NCBI GenBank assembly: GCA_009773205.1
Contig: WPAE01000011.1
Span: 1 to 64,000, forward strand
Direction of reading: 5' to 3'
From: Ignavibacteria bacterium
GTDB taxonomy: Bacteria > Bacteroidota > Ignavibacteria > Ignavibacteriales > Melioribacteraceae
DNA: 64,000 bases
The position numbers were made by a program, and so were the translations under genes. This document shows, one piece after another, positions 46,846 to 56,900 of the stretch (position 1 is the first letter of the stretch; each line of letters opens with the position of its first letter). The notes below the pieces were generated by a model. The model did not search any database and was not told the origin of the DNA. It worked only from the letters and a program-made list of their open reading frames with translations.

Positions 46846-47268
46846 CTATTGTTGAAGTTTATTCAACAATCTGATTAATTCTTTTTGTTCTGCATCTGAT
46901 AAAGAACTAACCAAGGACGCCATACTTTCAGCGTATGCCGGTAATATAGACTCAACTTTTGCTCTCCCCGGCGTGGTTAAATCTGCATGTATAACACGCC
47001 TGTCTTCTTTTGAAGGAATTCTTTTTACAAATCCTTCCTTTTCAAGATTATCCACAACACATGTTATGTTGGCGCCGGTAACCATCATTTCTTCACTTAT
47101 TTTTTTAAGTGGAACCGGACCAGTTTTGTTCAAAATATCCAACACTCCAAATTGAGGTGTTGTTAGTTTGTACTCAAACATCTGTTTGGATTGTACTCTT
47201 CGGACTTTGTCGTAAGCCTTTGAAAGCTTTTCCCACAAGTCCAGGGCGGTTTGTTTCTTATCAGCCAT
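46846..47268 (-). CDS. MarR-family transcriptional regulator
   Basis: The 140-residue winged-helix regulator has a DNA-recognition helix region LKKISEEMMVTGANITCVVDNLEKEG and the wing RIPSKEDRRVIHADLT. It is divergent from menF, with a 208-bp AT-rich gap that could hold an operator; a GTTGAT/ATCAAC inverted pair lies near 47351-47387. Whether it controls the men operon is inference. It converges with prmA, with 2 bp between the stops. Confidence 0.9.
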   Translation of the reverse strand: MADKKQTALDLWEKLSKAYDKVRRVQSKQMFEYKLTTPQFGVLDILNKTGPVPLKKISEEMMVTGANITCVVDNLEKEGFVKRIPSKEDRRVIHADLTTPGRAKVESILPAYAESMASLVSSLSDAEQKELIRLLNKLQQ

Positions 47269-47476
47269 AAATGTACCCTTTCTATTGTTTGTTGTTGCCC
47301 TAATCGTAACATTAACTACAACTTCTATAAGAAAAATATGTTATTCGTTGATAAAAATAAAATTAATAATCTTTACTCATCAACCATCGAAATATATTGT
47401 ATTTAGTTGATTTTTAATTGATTTGAAACTTTTCCTCGAGAATTCGTATTATATTTACAATAAAAACTAAAACAGC

Positions 47477-48841
47477 TTGAACAAATTTTTAGCAGGAATC
47501 TTAGATTTTAGCAAACACCAAATTGTCCCAGATGACAAATTTGTTAGATTTGCTTTCCAGTACAATTTACCGAACCTAGAAACACTATTTGAATCTTTAA
47601 AAATTATTGATTGCTTGTTTTTCTTCTCTAAGCCCTCAGATGCAGGTAAGTTTTTAAGTATCGGCAGCATAAAAGATGTGAATATTGATGAATTAGTTGC
47701 TAAAATTTCGGCAGGGAATTTTGAATCTAATTTTATTATTGATGCAAACCATAGCTTACAAATTCCGAATTACATTCCTTTAGTTTTAGGCGCTGCAAAA
47801 TTTCCATCGGATAAGAATGAATGTGGCTGGAACGGTTTTTCCGACTCTAAATGGTTTATACCGCAGGTTTTACTTTACGAAGATTCAACTTCGTCATTTA
47901 TAATTTTTCACTACTTTGGAAATAAACCTCCTATAGATTTTTTTGAACGAGTAATAATTTCGATAACAAAATCCAGCACGGAAACAAAGCAAAGCAAAAC
48001 TCGCTTTGAATTATTACACTCAACCGAAATTGAGCGATGGACAAATGCTGTTAATTTTGCACTTAATGAAATACGGAACAACAACATTGAGAAAGTAGTG
48101 CTTGCCAGAAAAATTCAGCTAAAACTAAAAAGCTGTTTTTCAATATCCTTTGCATTACTTCAACTACAACACAAATATTTAGACTGTGCAACATTTGCTT
48201 ATAAAGAAAAAGATGCAACATTTTTTGGTTCTACTCCGGAAAAATTATTCTCCTTGAATGGAAAAGTGCTTGAAACTGAAGCCTTAGCCGGTTCAATCTC
48301 AAGAGGATTGAATAATGAAGAAGATTTAATCAAAGAAAAAAAATTATTGAACGACACAAAAGAAATGAACGAGCATAAAAATGTTTTGAGTTTCCTTATA
48401 GAGCGCTTGGAAAAATTTACTGAGAATGTTTCTTGCGCCCTTCAGCCTCAAATTAAAAAACTTTATAACATTCAGCATCTTCAAACACATATTACAGCTA
48501 AACTGAAAGATGAGGTTGGTATTTTAGAGCTTCAAAAGGCAATACACCCAACACCTGCCGTATGCGGGCTGCCGCAGAAAAATGCTTTGGAATTGATAAA
48601 AGAATTAGAATATTTTGAAAGAGGATTGTACGCTGGTGTTATTGGCTGGTTTAACGAAAAAAAGAGAGCTGAATTTTTTGTTGGCATCAGAAGCGCGCTA
48701 TTGAAGGAAAATATTTTAACGGCATTTGCCGGCAGTGGAATTGTTGAAGGCTCGGATCCTATTTCCGAGTATTATGAAACCGAACTAAAACTTAGACCAA
48801 TTTTGTCCTTGCTAGAAAATGAAATTATCAATCAATCGTAA
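47477..48841 (+). CDS. menF: Isochorismate synthase (menaquinone pathway)
   Basis: Converts chorismate to isochorismate. The 454-residue chorismate-binding fold ends GLYAGVIGWFNEKKRAEFFVG ... GSGIVEGSDPISEYYET, which carries catalytic and Mg-binding Glu residues. FFGSTPEKLF and ETEALAGSISRG are also present. The start is a TTG at 47477 with a weak ribosome site. It is the first of the men operon and overlaps menD by 23 bp. Confidence 0.93.
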   Translation: MNKFLAGILDFSKHQIVPDDKFVRFAFQYNLPNLETLFESLKIIDCLFFFSKPSDAGKFLSIGSIKDVNIDELVAKISAGNFESNFIIDANHSLQIPNYIPLVLGAAKFPSDKNECGWNGFSDSKWFIPQVLLYEDSTSSFIIFHYFGNKPPIDFFERVIISITKSSTETKQSKTRFELLHSTEIERWTNAVNFALNEIRNNNIEKVVLARKIQLKLKSCFSISFALLQLQHKYLDCATFAYKEKDATFFGSTPEKLFSLNGKVLETEALAGSISRGLNNEEDLIKEKKLLNDTKEMNEHKNVLSFLIERLEKFTENVSCALQPQIKKLYNIQHLQTHITAKLKDEVGILELQKAIHPTPAVCGLPQKNALELIKELEYFERGLYAGVIGWFNEKKRAEFFVGIRSALLKENILTAFAGSGIVEGSDPISEYYETELKLRPILSLLENEIINQS

Positions 48842-50627
48842 TATTATTTGGTGTGATGTTTTTACGAATCGTCTTTCTGAACTTGGTGTTAAACACGTTT
48901 GTATCTCGCCCGGCTCACGAAGCACGCCTCTCACACTATCGTTTGCTTCCACCAAGCTCTTTACAATTTATCCTATTGTAGATGAAAGAAGCTCCGCATT
49001 TTTTGCTTTAGGGCTCGCAAAGAAATACAAATCTCCTGTTGCCATTGTAACTACATCTGGAACCGCGGTTGCAGAACTGTATCCGGCAATAATTGAAGCA
49101 TTCTATCAAAGGATACCACTAATAATTTGCACTGCAGATAGACCACGAAAACTTCGCGGCAGCGGCGCAAATCAAACTATCAATCAGAACAACATTTATA
49201 AAAATCACATTAGAATGTTTGAAGATGTAGGTTTGCCAGATTTAAAAAATATTAGTGTTGTAAAAAAATATGCAGAAGAAGCTGTACGAGTTTCTTTTTT
49301 CAAAAACAGAGGTCCTGTTCACCTCAATTTTCAATTTGAAAAACCGTTCGAACCAAATTCTGCAACGGATACTGTAGATGTAACACTTCTAGAAAACATT
49401 TACGCTCCAACTTTTTTCGAACTGAAAGAGACTCAATCCACGCAAATTGATTTTGAAAGACTTGCTAAAAAGTTATTTGATAAGCGTGGTTTAATGCTAA
49501 TTGGGTTTAATAGTTATGGAGAAGGATTCGCAAAGCAAGTTATGCGCTTTTCAGAATCTTTTGGTTTTCCAGTTTACGTGGATGGTTCTTCATCGCTCCG
49601 ATTTGGCAGCCACAGAAAAGACAACATTATCGAAAACTTTACCGCAATTGTACGCGCAAAAGATTTTCAAGAAAATTATGATCCGGAATTAATAATTCAG
49701 TTTGGAAGCGCTCCAACTGCAAATGTTATACTTGAGTTTTTCAAAAACTCTAAGGCAGAAAAAATTCTTTGCAACGAGTTTGGCGATTTGAATGATCCTT
49801 CTCTTACTGCCAAAAAAATAATTAGAATGAATCCTGAGTTTTTTTGCGAATCAATATGCAACACTGTTGCACAAAAAAAATATTCACCGGAATGGCTTGA
49901 TGACTGGCGTGCGCTTAATGCGACAGCCGCAATTTTGAAAGAAGAGTTAATAGAAAATTCTTCATTCCCGTTTGAAGGAAGAATACCGAGCGAAATAGTT
50001 GCTTGCTTACCAGATAAATCTAATTTATTTGTTTCTAATTCTCTTCCAATCCGCGATTTTGATTTCTTTGCTTCAACTCATAACAAGCGCTTGAACATAT
50101 TTACCAACCGTGGCGCAAGCGGAATTGATGGGATAATTTCTACTGCGCTCGGAATTGCTAAAGCTTCTAAAGAACCAACTTTTCTGGTAACCGGAGATTT
50201 AGCTTTCTTTCACGATATGAACGGGTTACACAATTCGATAAAATTCAAAATTCCTATCACCATAATTCTTATAAATAATGGCGGCGGCGGAATTTTTGAA
50301 TCACTGCCCATTTCCGAATACCGTGAAGTGATGAAGGATAATTTTCTTACTCCGCTCAATATTAATTTTAAAAAGTTTGTTGAGGCATACGGCGGCAAAC
50401 ACGTTAAAATTAAGAGCTGGAATCATTTGCGCAAGGAACTTAAATTATCATCTATTAGTAGAAAACTTGCTGTACTCGAAGTTATAACCGACGCTAAAAA
50501 ATCTAAATTGATTAGGCAAAAATATTGGAGCGCGGTGATAAAGCAAATAAATCTATACATAAAGGGCGCTTCTAAAAACAACAATTTTCTTGGCGCTCTT
50601 TACGTTTTCTTTGCGTTCTTTGCGTGA
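48819..50627 (+). CDS. menD: SEPHCHC synthase (MenD)
   Basis: A thiamine-diphosphate enzyme that adds succinyl semialdehyde to isochorismate. Signatures are HVCISPGSRSTPL at the N-terminus and the ThDP motif GDLAFFHDMNGL near residue 450. At 602 residues it is slightly long: the last 22 or so residues (from GASKNNN) are encoded by a MITE-like palindrome (50563-50660), so the native C-terminus was probably replaced on insertion. The next gene, menH, begins 36 bp later, just past the element. Confidence 0.94.
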   Translation: MKLSINRNIIWCDVFTNRLSELGVKHVCISPGSRSTPLTLSFASTKLFTIYPIVDERSSAFFALGLAKKYKSPVAIVTTSGTAVAELYPAIIEAFYQRIPLIICTADRPRKLRGSGANQTINQNNIYKNHIRMFEDVGLPDLKNISVVKKYAEEAVRVSFFKNRGPVHLNFQFEKPFEPNSATDTVDVTLLENIYAPTFFELKETQSTQIDFERLAKKLFDKRGLMLIGFNSYGEGFAKQVMRFSESFGFPVYVDGSSSLRFGSHRKDNIIENFTAIVRAKDFQENYDPELIIQFGSAPTANVILEFFKNSKAEKILCNEFGDLNDPSLTAKKIIRMNPEFFCESICNTVAQKKYSPEWLDDWRALNATAAILKEELIENSSFPFEGRIPSEIVACLPDKSNLFVSNSLPIRDFDFFASTHNKRLNIFTNRGASGIDGIISTALGIAKASKEPTFLVTGDLAFFHDMNGLHNSIKFKIPITIILINNGGGGIFESLPISEYREVMKDNFLTPLNINFKKFVEAYGGKHVKIKSWNHLRKELKLSSISRKLAVLEVITDAKKSKLIRQKYWSAVIKQINLYIKGASKNNNFLGALYVFFAFFA

Positions 50628-50660
50628 AATTTCTTAAACAACAGTTTTTAGAAGCGCCCT
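50563..50660. repeat. 98-bp MITE-like element forming the MenD C-terminus
   Basis: Perfect 17-bp inverted repeats (50563-50579 and 50644-50660: AGGGCGCTTCTAAAAAC) bound the element. Same end type as 19268-19370. It encodes the last residues and stop of MenD and ends 2 bp before the menH ATG, so it also supplies the menH leader. Confidence 0.8.
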
Positions 50661-50662
50661 AA

Positions 50663-51508
50663 ATGAAATTAAAACTCGACGGAATCAAGTATAACGTTCT
50701 ATGCAATGAATCTAAAACTCATGCGAATAAAATTCCCATTTTATTTTTACATGGTTTTACTGGCTGCGCTTACGATTGGAATTTTATTTTAGACAAACTG
50801 CCTCACAAGTATTTTCCATTTGCTATTGATTTAATAGGACACGGAGAAACAGACTCGCCAGAAAACGAAGCTGAATATACTTGCACAGCCATTGTACGCC
50901 ATCTCAACTTAATACTAAATCACTTTGGTTTTGAAAAAACAATTATAGCCGGATATTCTATGGGCGGAAGAGCCGCTATTTCTTTTTCACTAAAAAATCC
51001 TCATAAAATTATTGCAGGTATTTTTGAAAGCGCTACTGCAGGTATTGAAGACATTCAAGCAAAGAAAGAACGTGTTGAACACGATTTTATTTTGGCAGAC
51101 AAAATACGCGATGAAGGTGTTGAACCGTTCCTTGAGTTTTGGTTTAGCTCTCCAATGTTCAGATCGTTACAAAATCTAAGTGCATTTGAAGAACTAAAAA
51201 CCAGAAGAAGCCAAAACACAATTACCGGATTAGCAAATTCTCTTTCTGCTTTTTCTACCGGACTGATGAACAGCTATTGGCAAGAACTTTACAAACTAAA
51301 ATTCCCTATACTTCTTATTTCCGGCGAACAAGACGAAAAGTACACATCACTTAACAAGAAAATGTTTTTAAAACTTAAAGACTCATCACACAAAATCATT
51401 CCACAAGCCGGGCACAATACACACTTAGAAAAACCGGAGCTTTTTACTAATTTAGTCTTGGAATTTTTAAACAAGATAGAAGGAAGTAATGAGCTTAAAA
51501 TGGTTTAA
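50663..51508 (+). CDS. menH: SHCHC synthase, alpha/beta hydrolase (MenH)
   Basis: Eliminates pyruvate from SEPHCHC to give SHCHC. The 281-residue alpha/beta hydrolase has the nucleophile elbow GYSMGGRAA, oxyanion [10 protein letters not shown] and catalytic His in GHNTHLEKP. Typical MenH size. It lacks a clear ribosome site because the MITE lies immediately upstream. It overlaps menB by 20 bp. Confidence 0.9.
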   Translation: MKLKLDGIKYNVLCNESKTHANKIPILFLHGFTGCAYDWNFILDKLPHKYFPFAIDLIGHGETDSPENEAEYTCTAIVRHLNLILNHFGFEKTIIAGYSMGGRAAISFSLKNPHKIIAGIFESATAGIEDIQAKKERVEHDFILADKIRDEGVEPFLEFWFSSPMFRSLQNLSAFEELKTRRSQNTITGLANSLSAFSTGLMNSYWQELYKLKFPILLISGEQDEKYTSLNKKMFLKLKDSSHKIIPQAGHNTHLEKPELFTNLVLEFLNKIEGSNELKMV

Positions 51509-52322
51509 AGTAAAAGAATACCAAGATATTACATACGAGAAGATGGATGGAATCGCCAAGATTACTATTAACCGTCCCGAAAAAAGAAACGCATTCCGCT
51601 CCGAAACTACAAAAGAATTATACGATGCTTTTTCTGACGCACGAGAAGATTCCGAAATTGGTGTTGTTCTATTAACAGGTGCTGGTCCTGCAAAAGATGG
51701 AAAGTATGCGTTCTGCTCCGGCGGCGATCAATCTATCCGAGGAAACAAAGGTTATGTTGGCAAAGATGGCGTTCCTCGTCTCAACATTCTCGATGTACAA
51801 AAGCAAATAAGAAGCATTCCAAAACCGGTTATTGCGTTAGTTGCCGGTTACGCAATTGGCGGCGGACATGTTCTTCATGTAGTTTGTGATTTAACAATTG
51901 CGGCTGATAACGCAATCTTTGGGCAGACGGGTCCAAGAGTTGGAAGTTTCGACGGCGGTTTCGGCTCGAGTTATTTAGCAAGAATTGTTGGTCAGAAAAA
52001 AGCGCGCGAAATTTGGTATTTGTGCCGGCAATACAATGCACAAGAAGCTATGCAAATGGGATTGGTAAATAAAGTTGTGCCGGTTGAACAGCTTGAATCT
52101 GAAGGCGTTCAGTGGGCAAAAGAAATTTTGGAAATGAGTCCGCTTGCAATACGTTTACTAAAATCTGCTTTTAATGCAGAGCTTGATGGACAAGCCGGAA
52201 TACAAGAACTTGCCGGCAATGCAACTTTACTTTATTACATGAGCGATGAAGCACAAGAAGGCAAAAACGCTTACAATGAAAAACGGAAACCGAATTTTAA
52301 AAAGTTTCCAAGAGTGCCGTAA
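51489..52322 (+). CDS. menB: 1,4-dihydroxy-2-naphthoyl-CoA synthase
   Basis: A crotonase-family ring-closing enzyme. At 277 residues it has [26 protein letters not shown] and [21 protein letters not shown], all MenB signatures. Its last 70 bp (52253-52322) are duplicated at 53816-53885 beyond the first half of the inserted island. The downstream gene in the pathway cluster, menA, lies 11.4 kb away after the island. Confidence 0.95.
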   Translation: MSLKWFKVKEYQDITYEKMDGIAKITINRPEKRNAFRSETTKELYDAFSDAREDSEIGVVLLTGAGPAKDGKYAFCSGGDQSIRGNKGYVGKDGVPRLNILDVQKQIRSIPKPVIALVAGYAIGGGHVLHVVCDLTIAADNAIFGQTGPRVGSFDGGFGSSYLARIVGQKKAREIWYLCRQYNAQEAMQMGLVNKVVPVEQLESEGVQWAKEILEMSPLAIRLLKSAFNAELDGQAGIQELAGNATLLYYMSDEAQEGKNAYNEKRKPNFKKFPRVP

Positions 52323-52364
52323 AGATGGAGCAAAAACTAGATTTAACTTTCTTTACTAACGAGC
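52253..52364 (+). repeat. 112-bp direct repeat, left copy (menB end plus helicase start)
   Basis: It matches 53816-53927 at 111 of 112 bases. It spans the last 70 bp of menB and the first 40 bp of the helicase gene. The single difference is A/G in the AAAAACG versus AAGAACG run. Confidence 0.95.
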
Positions 52365-52443
52365 GAGCTATTTTTCGTCAGATATTTTTGGTCCAAGAGA
52401 AGTAATTTTAACTGAGTATTTAATAGGTAACCAAGATGCTTGA
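52325..52443 (+). pseudogene. Helicase gene remnant: start joined to end
   Basis: The first 40 bp (MEQKLDLTFFTNE) are identical to the intact helicase start at 53888. They are joined near 52365-52384 to about 55 bp resembling the helicase end (PREVILxEYLIGN, compare 57000-57049), in a different frame. About 3 kb of helicase is missing between. The tail differs from the intact copy at several bases, so it came from a sibling allele. Confidence 0.88.
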
Positions 52444-53152
52444 TGTAGATTATAAATTATTTTGTGACGAGAGCTGCCATCTTGAAAGAGATAATTCACC
52501 GGTAATGACAGTTGGTCATATAAAAGTACCAACTGTAAATTACGATTTATACAAGCAAGAGTTAAAAAAAATAAAATATCAGTTTCATTCGCCTTTCGAC
52601 CTTAAATGGTCTCATGTTTCAAAAGCTAAGTTGCCTTTATATAAATCTTTAATTGACTATTTCTTTTCTTCTGAGTTAGAGTTTCGCTCTGTCTTAGTTA
52701 AATACAAAGACAAACTTGATCACAGTCAATTTAACCAAGGCAGCCATGATAATTTTTATTATAAGATGGTTTACTTCTTATTATACAATCCTTTAACCAC
52801 AGCAGCAGACAAGAAATATGCGGTTTACTTAGATATTAAAGACACAAAAAGTAAAAGCAAACTCATAAAACTTGAGGACGTTTTTAATAACAAGTTCTCT
52901 GGTCAATCTCCGTTTAAACATTTTCAATCTATAAATAGCGCCGAATCTGTCTTTCTTCAGTTAGCTGATCTTTTCATTGGAGCAATCACATATAAAGCTC
53001 GCAATTTTTGCAATTCAAAGGGAAAAAGTCTCGCCAAAAATTCATTTATTGATTACCTTGAATTAAAATCCGGTTATTCATTAGACGAAGGCACCGAGCC
53101 ATGGGAAAAAAAGTTTAATATTTTTGATCATCAGCCTAAGAGAATCTTGTGA
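52436..53152 (+). CDS. DUF3800 family protein
   Basis: The 238-residue product has the DUF3800 opening (KLFCDESCH) and later acidic residues (YLDIKDTKSKS, LQLADLFIGAI) of an RNase H-like fold seen in many defence islands. It begins at the ATG overlapping the remnant helicase tail, just as the NYN gene follows the intact helicase. Its last codons overlap the next gene as GTGA. Nuclease activity is predicted from the fold only. Confidence 0.85.
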   Translation: MLDVDYKLFCDESCHLERDNSPVMTVGHIKVPTVNYDLYKQELKKIKYQFHSPFDLKWSHVSKAKLPLYKSLIDYFFSSELEFRSVLVKYKDKLDHSQFNQGSHDNFYYKMVYFLLYNPLTTAADKKYAVYLDIKDTKSKSKLIKLEDVFNNKFSGQSPFKHFQSINSAESVFLQLADLFIGAITYKARNFCNSKGKSLAKNSFIDYLELKSGYSLDEGTEPWEKKFNIFDHQPKRIL

Positions 53153-53640
53153 TTTTGCTTGATGATTTAGAACCTTATTTTGATGCTTTATTTGAGCACG
53201 AGCTCGATAAGATAAATTCCATTTACCAAATATTTTTAGATGATTTTCTGAGTAATTCTTTTTTTATCAACAATAAAAAAGTTATTATTAAAAACCATTA
53301 CTCAACCCTAAAAGGTTATGAGAAATATTTTGAAACTTTTGTTCATATCGTTACCTGGAAAAGCTCTAAGGCTGGGAAAAGAGTTTTTGACTTTCGAAGA
53401 GCCAATAGAGTTCATTGGATTAGATCAATACTTGAGCAAAGAAATGATCCGCGAATTAAATATTTTCAGTATGCTGAAGGTGACGGAGCTCTTAGAGATT
53501 ACTACTGGTTTGATGAGAAGGATTATATCGTCATTGTTGAACAAATAACAGTGGAATATCTTCTTGTAACCGGATTTGTTATTGATAATCGAAATAGAAT
53601 TCAAAAAAGATATGAGAAGTATCTGGACGGTTTAAAATAA
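53149..53640 (+). CDS. Unknown 163-residue protein, possible BECR-fold nuclease
   Basis: GTG start coupled to the DUF3800 gene. No certain family. The C-terminal half, DYIVIVEQITVEYLLVTGFVID followed by a basic helix, has the rhythm of BECR/RelE-like phage-associated nucleases (short strand, YLLxTxYxI, Lys/Arg helix). That is a tentative similarity. It could be a toxin or effector tied to DUF3800. No signal or membrane segment. Confidence 0.6.
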   Translation: MILLDDLEPYFDALFEHELDKINSIYQIFLDDFLSNSFFINNKKVIIKNHYSTLKGYEKYFETFVHIVTWKSSKAGKRVFDFRRANRVHWIRSILEQRNDPRIKYFQYAEGDGALRDYYWFDEKDYIVIVEQITVEYLLVTGFVIDNRNRIQKRYEKYLDGLK

Positions 53641-53644
53641 AAAA

Positions 53645-53664
53645 CCGCAGTTACGGTACTGCGG
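53645..53664. terminator. Hairpin after the 163-residue gene
   Basis: Perfect CCGCAGT/ACTGCGG stem with a 6-nt loop, no T run. It probably slows decay or helps termination together with the stronger one downstream at 53721-53749. Confidence 0.45.
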
Positions 53665-53720
53665 TAAACCACGTCAAACACCCTTATGGGCAATGACTAA
53701 AAAAAACACTTGAAAACAAC

Positions 53721-53749
53721 CTTGAAGTACAGAACCTTCAAGCTTTTTT
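53721..53749 (+). terminator. Rho-independent terminator before the methyltransferase start remnant
   Basis: CTTGAAG (53721-53727) / CTTCAAG (53736-53742) stem followed by T6. The corresponding spot before the intact methyltransferase gene also carries a terminator (57550-57580). Confidence 0.75.
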
Positions 53750-53807
53750 CTGTCGTGATTCTCGTATGCAAAATTAATCCATTTAACATAAAAGTCAATA
53801 ATTTTTT

Positions 53808-53885
53808 ATGAACAAACAAGAAGGCAAGAACGCTTACAATGAAAAACGGAAACCGAATTTTAAAAAGTTTCCAAGAGTGCCGTAA
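53808..53885 (+). pseudogene. Methyltransferase start fused to a menB end
   Basis: ATG AACAAACAAGAAG (MNKQE) matches the start of the intact methyltransferase gene at 57638, including about 70 bp upstream (TCGTGATTCT ... AAAAGTCAATA). At about 53816-53831 it runs into the menB 3' end copy. The join lies in 16 bp that are nearly identical in both genes (ACAAGAAGSCAAAAAC), a microhomology junction. Confidence 0.88.
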
Positions 53886-53927
53886 AGATGGAGCAAAAAC
53901 TAGATTTAACTTTCTTTACTAACGAGC
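53816..53927 (+). repeat. 112-bp direct repeat, right copy
   Basis: Second copy of menB end plus helicase start; see 52253-52364. Confidence 0.95.
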
Positions 53928-56900
53928 AAACCCTTGATACTACTAAACATTTTGATATTCTGGTCGGATATTTCCGCACAAGTGGCTTTTTCCGCTTATA
54001 CAAATCCTTTGAATCCATAGAAAAAATTAGAATTCTTGTAGGACTAAATACTGATAAGGAAACATTTGAAATAATTGAAGATTCAAAGCAAACGTCAATT
54101 GATTTTGAAACCCATCAAAATACTCGTTTGAGTTTCTCTTCAGAAGTCATTTCCGAATTGGAAAAATCAGAAGATTCCTTTGATGTCGAAATTGGTGTAA
54201 AAAAGTTTATAGAATTTCTACAATCCGGTAAACTTGAAATTCGAGCCTATCCTTCTAAAGACCTTCACGCAAAAGTGTATATAATTCGTTTTGCTGAAAA
54301 CGATAGAGACTATGGTAGAGTAATAACCGGCTCAAGTAATTTTTCAGAATCTGGCTTAGTGGCTAATCGTGAGTTTAATGTTGAACTAAAAAACTCTTCT
54401 GATGTAAAATATGCTCTTAATCAATTTGAAGAACTTTGGAGAGATGGTGTTGATATTTCCAAAGAGTACATAGATACGGTTGACACAAAAACATGGCTTA
54501 ATGATGTCATAACTCCTCACGAACTTTACTTAAAATTTCTCTACGAATATTTCAAAGAAAAAATTAGCGTTGATAAGGAAAGTCTTTCTAAAAAATACAT
54601 TCCATTAAATTTTATGGAATTAGAATACCAGAACGAGGCGGTTAAAGATGCAAAGACAAAACTTGAAGCGTATGGCGGCGTCTTTATTTCAGATGTTGTT
54701 GGTCTTGGTAAAACTTTCATTTCTGCGTTACTCGCAAATGAACTTGACGGCTATACACTTGTTATCGCTCCACCAGTTTTGTTAGATGAAGAAAATCCCG
54801 GTTCGTGGCCAAATGTCTTTTCTGATTTTAAGATTGCTGCCGACTATGAATCAACCGGTAAACTGGAAAATATTCTTAAACAGGGTGTCGAGAAATATAA
54901 AAATGTTATTATTGATGAAGCACATCGTTTTCGTTCTGAATCAAACATCACCTATGAACAGCTCGCTCAAATTTGTAGAGGTAAAAGGGTTATTCTTGTT
55001 TCTGCTACTCCACTGAATAATACTCCATCGGATATTTTAAGCCAGCTAAAACTTTTTCAAAGCAGTCGGAATAGTACAATTCCAAATGTTAAAAACCTTG
55101 AATCCTTCTTTAAGTTTTTAGAAAACAGATTGAAAGGACTTGATAGACTTACCAATAAAGATGAATACTTATTTATAGTTAGAGACAATGCAAAGCAAAT
55201 TCGCGATAAAGTTCTAAAGTATTTAATGGTTCGCAGAACCAGAAAAGAAGTTACTCGTTATTTTTATGAAGATATGATTAAACAAGGTCTCAAGTTTCCT
55301 GATGTTGAAGACCCGACACCTGTTCTTTATCAGTTCGATGAAAAAATTGACCATGCTTTTGATTATACAATAAAAGCATTAACTAATCCGGCATTTAATT
55401 ATTCGAGGTATTCTCCGCTTTTGTATTTACTCGACGATAAAGGCTTATCTCAAATCCAAAAACTATCACAAGAAAACTTAAAAAGTTTGATGAAAATTCT
55501 CATTATTAAACGTCTTGAGAGTAGTTTCTATGCATTTAAGAATACGCTTAATAATTTTATCAGATCATACGAAGCATTTATAAAAGCATTTGACGATGGT
55601 TCTGTTTATATAAGTAAAAAATATATTAACAAGATTTTTGACTATCTGGAAGATGAAGACTATAACTCTATTGACCGATTAATCGAAGAAGATAGAGCCG
55701 TGAAATATGATGCATCTTTATTTTCAGAAGATTTGCGCAAAAAACTTGTATCTGATTTGGCAACTTTGAAACAAATTCAAGCCCTTTGGATAGTTATTGA
55801 TACCGATCCTAAACTTGATGAAATGATTAATCTATTAAAAACTGAAACCATTCTAAAAGATTCTAAACTTATAATTTTTACTGAATCCAAAGACACAGCC
55901 AATTATCTTGAAAATGAACTTCAAAAAGTATTTGGTACAACTGTTTTGGCTTATACAGGTAATTCAAAAGCCGGTATAAAAGAAAAGATAATTGAAAACT
56001 TTGATGCTAAAGTTAGAAAACAAAAAAATGATATTAAAATTTTAGTTTCAACCGAAGTTCTATCTGAAGGTGTGAATCTACATCAATCTAACATTGTAAT
56101 TAATTATGATATCCCTTGGAACCCAACTCGTTTAATTCAAAGAGTAGGGAGAGTAAATCGTGTTGATACAAAGTTTAGTAAAATATTCACATACAATTTC
56201 TTCCCGACTGTAAAAAGCAATGATTTCATCAAACTCAAGGAAGCAGCAGAAGCTAAAATTCATGCTTTTATTGAAATGCTTGGTAATGATGCTCGTTTAT
56301 TAACAGAAGGTGAGGAAATTAAATCTCACGATATATTCCAGCGATTGACTTCTAAAAATACTATTACTGGCGAGGATGAAGAAGTTGAAAGTGAATTAAA
56401 ATACCTTGAAATTATTCGCAACATTCGTGATAAAGACGTAGAGCTTTTTTCTAAGATTAAGCACTTGCCAAAGAAAGCACGTACTGCTAAAAAATATTCT
56501 CTAACTAATAATTCAATAATTACCTATTTCCGTAAAGGAAAACTCAATAAGTATTTTATTACTAATAATAATGAAACTAAAGAACTCGATTTTGTCGAAA
56601 CCGCAAAAATTCTTGATTCTAAATTTGATACAAAGCGTGAAAAAATCGAAAGAGAATTTTACAATTTTTTAGAGAAAAATAAAGAAGCGTTCAAAGAATC
56701 ACTTCTAGAAAATGATCTTGAGCCTTCTTCTAAAGGCGGAAAAGACAATGCTACAAAAATATTACGCATTCTAAAATCCAAACAAATCAAAAATTATCAA
56801 GGTTTTACAGACGATGATGACCTCTATATTCAAAATGTAATTAAATTACTTCAAGAAGGTGCTTTACCAAAGCAAACTACTAAAACACTAGCAAATGCTT

